DNA of 12,735 bases from positions 1 through 12,735 of the forward strand of contig WPIO01000670.1 of NCBI GenBank assembly GCA_009760855.2, in the 5' to 3' direction. This document shows, piece by piece, positions 1 through 7,771 of this stretch. This stretch comes from Cristatella mucedo (taxonomy: Eukaryota > Bryozoa > Phylactolaemata > Cristatellidae). How positions within the stretch are numbered: position 1 is the first letter of the stretch; every line of letters begins with the position of its first letter. Made by a program: the position numbers and the translations under genes. The notes beneath the pieces were generated by a model that saw only the letters and a list, made by a program, of their open reading frames with translations, made no database searches and was not told where the DNA came from.

Positions 1-545
1 GGGTGACATGCACAAGGGTCAGGCATGCAAATATGGTTAGTGGCAGCATGCACAGTCTCAGCACGCATAGCAACGTGGAAGGACTAATCACAGTGACCCA
101 CTAAATGCTGTCCCTAAATAGTGTGTTTTTTAGGTTCCTTTAAATGTGGTCCAGGTCAGGGGATGTTCTGACGCAGGTCGGGAGGGAGTTCCACGCTTTG
201 GGAGCATACGAACTAAATGCACGGTCTCCAAAGGATTTAAGGTTTGTACGAGGTATTTCTAGACTGTTGGATTCCAAAAAGCGGGTGGTACGATGCTTGG
301 CCTGATGGGGGAGTATGTCGGAGAGATAGGCTGGAGCCATAGAATGAAGGGACCTAAAAATGAGCGACAAAACCTTGAAGTCAATCCGTTGCTTGACTGG
401 TAGCCAGTGCAGGTCGGCGAGAAGTGGAGTAATGTGGCAACTGCGATGCTCACGACAGACAAGCCTAGCTGCAGAGTTTTGCACCAGCTGCAATCGCCTG
501 ATCGCACATGCTGGTAGGCCAGTAAGCAGTGAGTTGCTCGTTGGT
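1..545 (-). mobile_element. 5'-truncated CR1/L2-type LINE, copy A (3' end)
   Basis: This is the 3' part of a non-LTR retrotransposon read on the minus strand. It holds the C-terminal end of the reverse transcriptase ORF (about 541 down to 140) followed by 3' untranslated sequence that runs off the left edge. The untranslated part aligns well with that of the plus-strand copy at about 1894-2040: both share a CATTTAGTGGGTC stretch and a GCATGCTGCCACTAACCA motif. The last ~130 bases of the 3' end, including the tail, lie outside the window. The coding signal stops being recognisable near 535-545, which I take as the 5' truncation point usual for LINE copies. Family assignment rests on the protein motifs and the tail type of its sister copies, not on a database match. 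Confidence 0.85.
140..541 (-). pseudogene. LINE reverse transcriptase, C-terminal fragment (copy A)
   Basis: A minus-strand reading frame of about 130 codons carries the conserved block that follows the polymerase core in CR1/L2-clade reverse transcriptases. In order it shows NSLLTGLP, QLVQNSAARLV, ITPLLADLHWLPVKQRIDFK, FRSLHSMAPAYLS and FGDRAFSSYAPKAWNSLP. The catalytic FADD region and everything upstream are absent, so it cannot be active. The frame ends at a TAA (minus-strand codon at 142-140). Just after it another frame can be read to the same terminal TTTAG as in the plus-strand copy, so a small frameshift probably moved the original stop. No ATG is expected because the copy begins mid-ORF. 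Confidence 0.88.
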
Positions 546-1554
546 TGATCAAATCACAGCCGCTACCGAGCTCCGAAAGTACCTTTCAGCCAGGCGAAAC
601 GAATCGCTGCAAACCACACATACAGATACACTCCAATTATGCGAAAAATCGAGGGGAAATCTTCGGCGAGAAGCTCCAATTTCGACTGTATATCGTCGTA
701 TACAGTCGTTTTAATGCAAGTTTGCACCATGTCGTTTCGTTTCGGGCTCTCGTGCAAAAATGTACGATAGAGATTCAATCCACTGGAATCCACCGGAAAT
801 CGGCGGAAATTGAGGAGCTCCAACTTTTGGTTTGCATACAAAACTAGACTAGCATTCAAGGGTACCCACAAAATTTCGAGCCGCCATTTTGCGTCTTCGC
901 TCTACTGCAATCCAATGCAATCGACTAGCGAGATGGGCCAATATCACAGCCCACCGCGAGTGTCGAACTTTAAGGCGCCGATTTCCGGTCGATTTTCGCT
1001 TAATTATAGTGCGTTTGTGGTGGACTGCAGTATTTCGTTGCAATCTTTCAGCCCTTTTTCTTAATTCATCCGCAGTGCTGCAGAGGCTGGTGTCGCCGGG
1101 CGAAGCGACTCGCTCAGCCCCACCCCAAAATCCTGTTCGCCGAGACGAGCCGAAGACGTTGGGTCACGTGGTTTGTCTAATAGATAGACTGCAGAAGACA
1201 GCCATGCCAAAGAAGGCAGCAGAATGGGGAGCAGGCATCTCTAACGGTAATGTGAGTGGCATGGTTAGTTTCCATCCACCTCAAACCGAAACCTCAAAGC
1301 TCGACTAAAGAATGGATAGTACTCAGATCGCTGTGTGCGGCGTAAATGTACCAAAATTTCATGGCGCTTCGCTCGAGAATTCTCAAGCTACGGCATCATA
1401 AAACTGTCCGCGGACCTACGGTAGTTCGAAGTTCGGCGGTCCACGTCCGCAGCTTTTCGGTTCAGTGGCTGGACAAAATGGGTCATAGCCTAAGGGGCGA
1501 AACCTGGGGGTGGCGGGGTGGCAGCTGCCAGTCCCCTGCCAGCTTCGTCTCTGC
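546..1554. other. unassigned DNA between two inverted LINE fragments
   Basis: About 1 kb with no recognisable protein. Frames of 60-139 codons exist on both strands but have no family motif and overlap each other, so I do not call them. An E-box (CACGTG) lies at 1165-1170. A short ATG frame starts at 1203 (MPKKAAEWGAGISN) and runs into a GTAATG that could be a weak splice donor; nothing else supports an exon. A 15-base string at 1105-1119 recurs at 3591-3605 in the CpG island. Confidence 0.4.
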
Positions 1555-2160
1555 ATCCAATGATCTAAATGCTCGTCTGTTGTAAGCGTTGCAGTTACTG
1601 CATCGCACCACTTCTCGCCGACCTGCACTGGCTACCAGTCAAGCAACGCATCGACTTCAAGGTTTTGTTGCTCACTTTCAGGTTCCTTCATTCTTTGGCT
1701 CTAGCCTACCTATCAGATCCACTGCCCCACCTGGCTAAGCATCGCACCACCCGCTTTTCGGACTCTCAACTGCTTACCTATACATGGTACGAACCTCAAA
1801 TCTTTTGGAGACCGTGCATTTAGTTCGTATGCTCACAAAGCCTGGAACTCACTCGTGACTTGCGTCACGACATTCCCTGACACGTTTAAATAGAAATTAA
1901 AAACACCTATTTATCGCAGCATTTAGTGGGTCCCTGCGATTCGTCCTTTATGTGCTTATGCGTGCTGACATTATTGCATGCTGCCACTAACCACACTTGC
2001 TTGCTGGCTCTGTGCATGTCACCCCTAACCATGTTATCCTTATTGTTTAACGAGCATGCTACCACTAACCATCCGATCGTGTTTCCTTTGCAGCAAATGT
2101 CAAGTCCCTAGAAAGAGATTGGGTTCTCTGAGGGGGCTTTATCAAGTGTGTTATTATAAC
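1555..2160 (+). mobile_element. 5'-truncated CR1/L2-type LINE, copy B with complete 3' end
   Basis: Plus-strand copy of the same family as copy A. It starts inside the reverse transcriptase C-terminal block (first clear match near 1570, possible QNSAARL remnant from about 1555), then continues through about 270 bases of 3' untranslated sequence. It ends in GCTTTATCAAGTGTGTTATTA at about 2132-2152, followed by a degraded TTATTA-like tail. Termination just after a GCGCTTTAT-like stretch with an ATT-type microsatellite tail is typical of L2/CR1-clade elements. The same 3' end recurs on the minus strand at 12011-12135 and 12603-12727, which confirms the element's boundary. Confidence 0.85.
1569..1893 (+). 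pseudogene. LINE reverse transcriptase, C-terminal fragment (copy B), frameshifted
   Basis: The frame starting at 1569 gives APLLADLHWLPVKQRIDFK, then FLHSLALAYLSDPLPHLAKH and HRTTRF, matching copy A nearly residue by residue. Around 1765-1795 the frame changes: the matching NLKSFGDRAFSSYAHKAWNS block is read in a different frame from about 1792, while the first frame stops near 1823. The second frame ends at a TAG (1891-1893), just before a KLKT-like stretch that would be coding in an intact relative. The copy is dead by 5' truncation and frameshift. Alignment with copy A gives the best view of the damage. Confidence 0.85.
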
Positions 2161-2164
2161 TACT

Positions 2165-2270
2165 ATTGTGACAGTAATATGATGAAGGAATACACCTCCA
2201 GAGCGCCCTTGGAGAACTAAGTCTCTTTCTAAGCACTCCAAAAATGGTGGAAAGGAAGCATGTCAAGAGG
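2165..2270 (-). mobile_element. short LINE 3' tail, copy C (minus strand)
   Basis: Read on the minus strand, this stretch gives CTTCCTTTCCACC, then TAGAAAGAGACTTAGTTCTCC, then a GCGCTC box. This is the order of the terminal ~80 bases of copies B, D and E (TTTCCTTTGCAGC, TAGAAAGAGACTGAGTTCTC, GCGCTTTATC). Only the extreme 3' end is present. It faces copy B tail-to-tail, so 2108-2245 forms an imperfect inverted repeat. It is either an independent, severely truncated insertion or an inversion product. Divergence is high, so the exact edges are uncertain. Confidence 0.6.
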
Positions 2271-2762
2271 GCGAAATCGTGCCGACACGCGGTGCCAGCA
2301 AGCGCTCGCTCGTCGAGCCTCAACTGCGGAGGCACGCGACCAGACAGGCTGCATCCGCTAGCCGCTCGTGCCTTTCGCGAGCTGCCGCCCGCTGCGACTG
2401 CTGCTGCGAAAAGGGCGCGGGTCTACGTTCAGCGGCGAGACTGAATTTTCAGCAGCGAATAAGCTCAAGCAGACGGCGAGTTTTACGAGTAAATATCTTC
2501 TCCCGACTCGGGTCTCGAAGAGCTTTGAGCACGCGAACTCTTTTATTCGGAAACAGCAAAGCAAAAAGCTGCAGGCGCCTTTAGCGGAAAACTGCCGCTC
2601 TTTGGCAAAAAAATGTCGGCTCGTTTCCATTCGCATGCATCCCTCAGAGCATCGCTCTCGCTCCACAGACCTTCTCGCGAAAGCGCCACGTCTAAATGCT
2701 GCGGAGACAGAAAGTCCTCTGCGGCGGTACTGAGGCGGTACTGCGGCGAAGCTGCGAACCTG

Positions 2763-2767
2763 CCAAT
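2763..2767 (+). promoter_or_regulatory. CCAAT box
   Basis: A CCAAT pentamer in the sequence TGCCAATAGC, at the upstream edge of the CpG-rich block. The motif is short and would matter only if a start site lies within about 100 bases downstream, which the sequence alone does not show. Confidence 0.25.
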
Positions 2768-2897
2768 AGCAGGCGACCGCGACCCACGAACGCAGTTAAT
2801 CACGCGACAGCGACCGTTTACCGGTTTGTTTGAATGCGCCGCGTTCGCCGACGTCGTCGGCCAGTAAAAAATCAACTCGCGCTCGCCGAACGGTCGA

Positions 2898-2927
2898 TTA
2901 GCGCCGGCGCGCTCGAGCGCCGGCTAA
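2898..2927. repeat. GC-rich hairpin (inverted repeat)
   Basis: TTAGCGCCGGCGC (2898-2910) and GCGCCGGCTAA (2917-2927) pair as an 11-base-pair stem with a two-base bulge and a six-base loop (GCTCGA). The left arm also contains the perfect palindrome GCGCCGGCGC. It lies where CpG density rises sharply. A function such as a transcript hairpin or protein-binding palindrome is possible but not shown. Confidence 0.55.
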
Positions 2928-3198
2928 AGTCACGCGCTGTCGGTCGCGGCGGCAGCGGATGTGGCAGACCGGATTGCTCTCGGCGACGCCGGGGACGCGG
3001 CTCGGCGGCGGTCCGCGCGAAGCTGAAGCCGCGGGCGCTCGGCTAGCGTGGGCAATACAGCGAGCGTGGGCCTGCCGCGCGCCACCGAAACGTGGCGGCC
3101 GCGACGCTGGTCCGCTCGCAGGCCGTCCGTGGGCCAAACCCGCATGCTTATCGCCGCAGTGCGGTCAGCCTTCTCGTGAAATAGAGCGCGCCCGTCTC

Positions 3199-3262
3199 GC
3201 CGCCGCCACCGCCGCCGCCGCCGCCGCCGCCACCGCCGCCGCCACCGCCGCCGCCACCGCCG

Positions 3263-3317
<55 letters not shown>

Positions 3318-3323
3318 TCCGCC

Positions 3324-3358
<35 letters not shown>

Positions 3359-3472
3359 GCCGCCGCCACCGCCGCCGCCACCGCCGCCGCCACCGCCGCC
3401 GCCACCGCCGCCGCCACCGCCGCCGCCACCGCCGCCGCCAACGCCGCCGCCGCCGCTGCCACCGCCGCCGCC
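3199..3472 (+). repeat. interrupted (GCC)n array with 12-bp higher-order unit
   Basis: About 270 bases of GCC triplets. Two near-pure cores (about 3269-3316 and 3327-3355) are separated by a CTCCGCCCC interruption. On both sides an ACC triplet breaks the run every 12 bases: the A falls at 3232, 3244, 3256, 3268 on the left and at 3356, 3368, 3380, 3392, 3404, 3416, 3428, 3440 on the right. The array sits about 410-690 bases upstream of the candidate start codon at 3884 and just upstream of a CCAAT box, so it is promoter or 5' leader DNA. Frames through it give only homopolymeric Ala, Arg or Gly and are not called. Confidence 0.95.
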
Positions 3473-3478
3473 AGAACG

Positions 3479-3608
3479 ATTGGCGGCTACTCGCGGGGGC
3501 GGCGCGTCCGAGACGCGGAAGTACGGTCGAGTGCGTTGAGAGCAAAGGACGCTCAGCAGACGTTCCGGCATTTCGCCGCCGCCGCCGCGAGCGACTCGCT
3601 CAGCCAAT
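3479..3608 (+). promoter_or_regulatory. candidate CpG-island promoter with CCAAT boxes
   Basis: An inverted CCAAT box (ATTGG, 3479-3483), a GC-box-like GGGGGCGGCG near 3496-3505 and a forward CCAAT box (3604-3608, in AGCCAATCAGC) lie within 130 bases. CCAAT boxes spaced like this, in both orientations and in a CpG island, are typical NF-Y sites at TATA-less promoters. They precede the candidate first exon's ATG by about 275-400 bases, which would place the start of transcription around 3650-3760. No TATA box is seen there. The promoter role is inferred. Confidence 0.45.
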
Positions 3609-3883
3609 CAGCGGCGGAGGATCCACGTTGGCCGTAAGGTCGCGGGGTCAGCAGCAGCCCGGGCGTCGGAATGCGGTGGCGCGCGGCCTCGGTGGCCGCA
3701 GCCCGACTACTGGCTCCCTCCTCCCCCCCACTCACCTCCCCTGGGGAGCTCACTCCGCGCTATGACCGGCAGCTGGAAGGTGCCGCCGCCGCCGCGAGCT
3801 TCCTCCGAATCGGCCGCCGACGAAGCGTCCGCTACCGTCGGCGCTCGGCCGGTCGCCGTTGCCGCGGTGCCAGCTCCCGGGGA

Positions 3884-3970
3884 ATGCCGCTGGTCGCTAG
3901 ATCGCTGTCGGGGAACGTTACCAAAGTGCTTGATAGCTTGAAGAGAGACCATGAGGCTAAGGCTGATCGG
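3884..3970 (+). CDS. candidate first coding exon of an unrecognised gene (29 codons, phase-0 donor)
   Basis: An ATG at 3884 (G at -3) opens exactly 29 codons, ending GATCGG before GTGAGG at 3971, a good splice donor (CGG|GTGAGG) that leaves the next exon in phase 0. The peptide starts MPLVARSLSGNVTKVL and continues DSLKRDHEAKADR. It has a balanced composition and a possible amphipathic helix, unlike the Arg/Ala/Gly-rich frames around it. Its DNA is also less GC-rich than its flanks, as expected if protein coding constrains it. Beyond the donor the sequence returns to GCC-rich low complexity. I do not recognise the protein and can assign no function. It may connect to the SH3 exon at 10356, but no intermediate exon is evident. 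The ATG could instead be internal to a longer open frame beginning upstream. Confidence 0.5.
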
Positions 3971-4767
3971 GTGAGGAGCCACCGCCGCCGCTCGTCGGCA
4001 ACCCGCTGCCGCCGCCGCAGCAACCGCTCCGACCTTGCATCCGACCGCCGATCGCGTTTCCTGCGGCGAGCCGCCGCCCGCCCAGTGCGTTCCGCGCGCC
4101 ATTGCCCGCTAAAGCGGCAGCGACGCGGCTCCGGAGACCAGCCGACGCTATCCAGTCGACGGCGCCTAGCTCGCAGGTCGCCCCAGCTGGTAACGAGAGT
4201 GCCAGTCGCGCTCCACCCGATCGCTCGGCCGTTCGTGCGCCCGCCGCCAGTATTGCTCCGCCGAGCCTCCCATGGCGGCGGCGCGGCCACGCGTTTTTTT
4301 TTTTATTGCGGCGGCTCGAACCTTCCGCTTCCGCGCCGTCGTCGCTGTCTTCGAGCGGCGGCGTCGGGCCGGCCGCGCCGCCCTCAGTAGAAACGCGAGC
4401 TTTTAAAGGACGAACCGTGGAACACGTCCACACGGCCCCGCGACTGTGAGTATGCAGCTCCGCCGACCACTAGCTAGCGGTCGGCGCGCGCGTTCGGTTG
4501 CTGCGAACGTCGACGCAAGCGCGCCAAACGCACGCATCCAAGCCGTCTGCCCGTCACGCGCCATCGCTCTCTGTCCCTCGCAGCGTGCGTTCGTTTGCAG
4601 ACGCGCGTACGGATGTACGCGCCCCCTGAGAGCGAGCTCTCGCGCCGCCGCGGGCGAGTAGGCGCGATGTTTAGTGGTAGCGCCTCTCGGGTCACGGCGG
4701 TCGTCTCTCGAGCGTTGCGGGGGAGGGGGCGGCGGAAGTCGCGGGACGGGCGCTGGTGGCCAGTTCC

Positions 4768-4794
4768 GGCTCCCCCGGGGGGGGGAGCCACGTG
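4768..4794. promoter_or_regulatory. perfect C/G hairpin abutting an E-box
   Basis: GGCTCCCCC (4768-4776) and GGGGGAGCC (4781-4789) are perfect nine-base inverted arms around a GGGG loop. The nine-G run (4777-4785) could alternatively take part in a G-quadruplex. The right arm ends at a CACGTG E-box (4789-4794), a site for bHLH-ZIP factors of the Myc/USF type. It lies inside the CpG island about 90 bases upstream of the paired CCAAT boxes. Confidence 0.45.
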
Positions 4795-4882
4795 AGGAGT
4801 CTCCGCGGCTTCCCGTTGACCGCGCATCGCAGCATTCTCTCGATTCTCGCTCTCGGTCGACCGCGTGCGGACGTGAGCGTCG

Positions 4883-5070
4883 ATTGGCAAAGCGATTGGC
4901 TGGCCTCTCCTTCGTCCCCCCCACGCTTCCACTTCTGTCGCTTCTCTAGCTGGCGTCGCTCGCTCGGCCAATAGCGGCGGCGAACTGCGAGCCGCCGCCG
5001 CCGTCTCGGCCGCCGTCGCCAGAGAACCAGAGAGGCATCCGTCGGCCGTCGAAGCGGCACTATTTTTAGA
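4883..5070 (+). promoter_or_regulatory. second candidate promoter cluster (CCAAT x3, TATA-like)
   Basis: Two inverted CCAAT boxes (ATTGG at 4883-4887 and 4895-4899, 12 bases apart) and one forward CCAAT (4968-4972) precede a TATA-like TATTTTTAGA at 5061-5070. About 30 bases further on comes a pyrimidine-rich TTTTCTCTTTC that could serve as an initiator. The forward boxes and the TATA-like element fit plus-strand transcription; the inverted pair could also serve a minus-strand start. No exon beginning here is recognisable, so the target gene is unknown and this could be a secondary promoter of the same locus. Confidence 0.35.
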
Positions 5071-5476
5071 GCCACCGTCGCATTTTCTCTTTCGGCCGGC
5101 CGAGCTACGGCGCTGCGCTGCACTTCAAGGGCGGGCGCACCGTGCCGAACTGAGTCGGCCGCATCGAGTGTCGGGTCTTCGCGGCGTCGCATGCTTTTGC
5201 GCGCCGCCGAGTTTCGCTTTTTGAATGCGAGAAGGGAGTTCACCCGCCTTCGGCTGTCAGACCCGTCGCCTGGCGGCTGAGCCGGCTCTGATTGAGGCTA
5301 GCCTGATAAATGCTTCCGTCCGGGCTGTGCTTCTGGCTTAGCGCCTGGGGGGGGGTTAGGGTATGAGGTTTGCAGACCCGGCCAACAATGCTATCGTGAC
5401 CGACCTTGATTGTTTCCAGCCGATCAGCTCGCTTGCCAAGAACATAAGCGAATCTAGTGGCAGCCAAAGCTACTGC

Positions 5477-5479
<3 letters not shown>
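5071..5479. other. downstream edge of the CpG block, no gene recognised
   Basis: CpG density falls through this stretch. A run of ten G lies near 5347-5356. An open frame from 5363 (MRFADPANNAIV) runs into the CT microsatellite, and TTGATTGTTTCCAG at about 5407-5420 resembles a 3' splice site, but the following frame has no domain and no donor, so no exon is called. Confidence 0.35.
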
Positions 5480-5564
<85 letters not shown>

Positions 5565-5582
5565 AACTCTCTCTCTCTCTCT
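5480..5582 (+). repeat. (CT)n microsatellite
   Basis: Nearly pure CT dinucleotide tract broken only by AAA near 5564-5566 and followed by a second AAA-separated block. Imperfect CT-rich sequence continues to about 5700. Ser-Leu repeat frames through it are artefacts of the repeat. Long homopurine-homopyrimidine mirror tracts like this can form triplex DNA. Confidence 0.97.
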
Positions 5583-5789
5583 AAACTCTCTATCTCTTTT
5601 TCCCTCTCTGCCCCCTTCTCAGACCTATCTGCCCCTGTCTCTCAAATCCCCTCCCTCTCTTTGCCCCTCTTGTCACAATCCCTCTCTCCCCCTCACTAAT
5701 CTGTCACCCATTTCTCCTTTTTTTTTATGTCTACTAGCGTCGGGTACGTGCATTAGTCACGATTCCTCTTTTGGAGGTGCTTTTCACAC

Positions 5790-6166
5790 ATTTCTTGCTC
5801 CACAGACCCTGCTGCTGTTTTTTAATGGCTCTACCGCAAGGGCATTTATCATGGGATTATGCAAACAAGGTGACTCGTGGAGTAAATCACTTCAGATGAC
5901 TAAAAGGGTCTTCCTATTTCTGCTAAATATGCATAATATCTGGAATCTCGACGGTTCTTCACATATAAAGCAGCCGAAGATGGAATCTGTATCCGGGAGC
6001 AGGGAGCAGCCAAGCAAGGGGAGATAACAGAGCGATCACTTGCTGTGAAGACTCTCAGGCGTGTCGGGACGAAATCCGATTACACAGATTTGAGTAGTGG
6101 ATATTATCCAACCGATGGCTTCTCTATGGCTTGCCAGCTGTGAGGCCACTCCTCGAGGTCAGACAC
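5790..6166 (+). repeat. unknown dispersed/duplicated repeat, copy R1, left part
   Basis: Aligns over nearly its whole length with 7772-8144 in the same orientation. Shared anchors in order include GGAGTAAATC (5879/7851), CTAAATA (5922/7906), AAAGCAGC (5967/7951), ATGGAAT.TGTATCCG (5980/7963), TCGGGAC.AA.TCCGATTA (6064/8061) and TTTGAGTAGTG (6089/8085). Divergence is considerable, with small gaps. No long frame is preserved, so it looks non-coding. It could be an old transposable element or half of a segmental duplication. Confidence 0.75.
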
Positions 6167-6271
6167 GCCCAGGTCCACATCCATCTTGTTGTGGCAGACA
6201 CAGGGCACTTCCCTACTGACGATTGGGCTCAGCAGACGACCTGTTCTCTGCCCACCATTCGGCCTGATTCG

Positions 6272-6586
<315 letters not shown>

Positions 6587-7431
6587 CTGTAGTTTTTAGA
6601 GCAAAGTGCATAGTTGTGCTTGAAGACCAGGTGCTAAGGTGCTGAAATGCCAGGTGAAGGCTGCTGTTTTTTATTATGACGATGGCTGCAGCCATGGTAG
6701 GTACGGTCGCAGTGGCTTGCCGACCTGGGCCGTTCTTTCAACCTAAAGACCTTGAGTCTGCATCGAAACAAAGGATCCAAGGATCCTGCTGGAGTGCCGA
6801 TATTCAAGGATCCTGCTGGAGTGCTGTCATTGCTCACTGAGCTAGTGTCTTCCTTTAACACCGTGACGTTATCGCTCGGGTCGCTTTGGCCCCTGGAAAT
6901 CGCTGCCTACTGTCCTACACGATACGAATCGATGAGCTTGCGTGCGTTGTAGCATCGTATTTGACGTCGGTGCTCTCCTTGGCTCTTAATCTTGTGCTTA
7001 GGCATCGGGGTGATTACCAACCTCCGAGGGTGACAAGATGTACTCTTCTTCCTAGCACTACGGTATCCTTTTGGGGCATTGGGCTCATTACACATCCGAT
7101 CGACGTTTCTGCTTTCATATAATTAGGTATTCGTTTCATTATTAATATCATGATCTTGCAACGTACCCAGAGAGGTGCATGCAGAAGGCACGAGTACTGA
7201 GAATTAATATCGTTGAAGTAGGTCAAAGTAGTAAATGTACCCAATATATACTGAATAGGGACATCTTTTAATGAAGTAGGCGTTCAGGTTAATTATGTTT
7301 TTAATGGCTTTGTGTTCTGCTCCAGAGTTACTAGACGTCTGGCTGAGTATGGCAGAATCCCGTGGCCAAAGCCAAAGCTTGCTCCTCGGACTTGAGCCAC
7401 TCTAGGATTTCCTGTCGTATCAACATCGCTG
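6587..7431. other. unassigned DNA with a 27-bp two-copy repeat
   Basis: No recognisable exon, RNA gene or transposon motif. Frames of 60-80 codons overlap on both strands without domain signatures. A 20-base perfect direct repeat (CAAGGATCCTGCTGGAGTGC at 6778-6797 and 6805-6824, period 27) is the one local structure. The end of the stretch is somewhat AT-rich around 7110-7260. Confidence 0.4.
6778..6824 (+). repeat. two-copy tandem repeat, period 27
   Basis: Two perfect 20-base copies are separated by CGATATT. A partial third match (AAAGGATC) lies just upstream. In one frame it would encode a KDPAGV repeat, but that frame has no other support, so I treat it as a short minisatellite. Confidence 0.85.
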
Positions 7432-7438
7432 AGCGATC

Positions 7439-7600
7439 CGGCTCGATGGATGGACGGGGCTAGTTTCACCTATTCTGGATCCTGAGACCCTGGGCTCGAA
7501 TCCTGCTGTTAGTGACCTTTTAGTCGGTCAGAGGCCGCCTACCATAGACGCGGGGCTTGGGTGAGATGGTAAACCTAGTGAGCCGTGCTCCTAAAAGGTC
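7439..7600 (+). repeat. possible tRNA-derived SINE remnant (B-box) with downstream inverted repeat
   Basis: GGCTCGAATCC at 7493-7503 differs at one base from the pol III B-box GGTTCGANTCC. Forty-three bases upstream, CGGCTCGATGG (7439-7449) is a weaker A-box match with three mismatches. The spacing suits a tRNA-type internal promoter, but no cloverleaf folds well, so this is not a functional tRNA gene. Downstream, GACCTTTTAG (7514-7523) and CTAAAAGGTC (7591-7600) are perfect inverted ten-mers. Whether they belong to the same element is unknown. A chance B-box match cannot be excluded. Confidence 0.3.
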
Positions 7601-7771
7601 AGGGTCATGTATCTAAGCATCTGCAGCATATCCTCACATGTGAGTAGAACCATTGATAAAGTATTAGCCCTGCTTATGGCACTTGTACATTCGCAGGTGC
7701 TTGAAATAGTCTTCTAAAGATACTCACCGCCGACGCTTAGGATATCCCGTAAAGGATCACAAAAGTACTTT

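Larger units (their letters stand above)
2275..5260. other. CpG-island-like GC-rich block
   Basis: From about 2275 base composition shifts to GC-rich sequence with very frequent CpG, and it returns to ordinary composition after about 5260. CpG density is highest from 2880 to 5000. Many long frames exist on both strands, rich in Arg, Ala and Gly; these follow from composition and are not called as genes. The block carries CCAAT boxes, GC-box-like GGGGCGG, E-boxes and a GCC array, and contains one convincing exon candidate (3884-3970). I read it as an unmethylated promoter region of a housekeeping or developmental type, possibly with more than one start site. The part from 2275 to 2880 has no feature I can name. 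Confidence 0.75.

Noticed and set aside
1105-1119. 15-base word shared with 3591-3605
   Set aside because: Similarity does not extend beyond the word; in GC-rich DNA such a match can occur by chance.
2930-3765. Long frames on both strands (up to 268 codons) rich in Ala, Arg or Gly
   Set aside because: They run through the GCC array; all frames stay open because GCC/GGC repeats contain no stops. No domain and no normal composition outside the array.
4294-4304. Run of 11 T in the CpG island, AATAAAAAAA on the minus strand
   Set aside because: Could suggest a poly(A) tail of a processed retrocopy or a polyadenylation signal, but the adjacent minus-strand sequence is GC-rich low complexity without a gene.
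4440-4451. CTGTGAGTATG, possible splice donor after a TTTTAAA TATA-like box near 4401
   Set aside because: T at the last exon base is unfavourable and the putative exon has no coding character; too weak to call.
5407-5480. Possible exon after TTGATTGTTTCCAG
   Set aside because: The frame runs straight into the CT microsatellite with no donor and no domain.
7493-7503. tRNA gene
   Set aside because: Only the T-arm-like B-box is convincing; the acceptor, D and anticodon arms do not fold.
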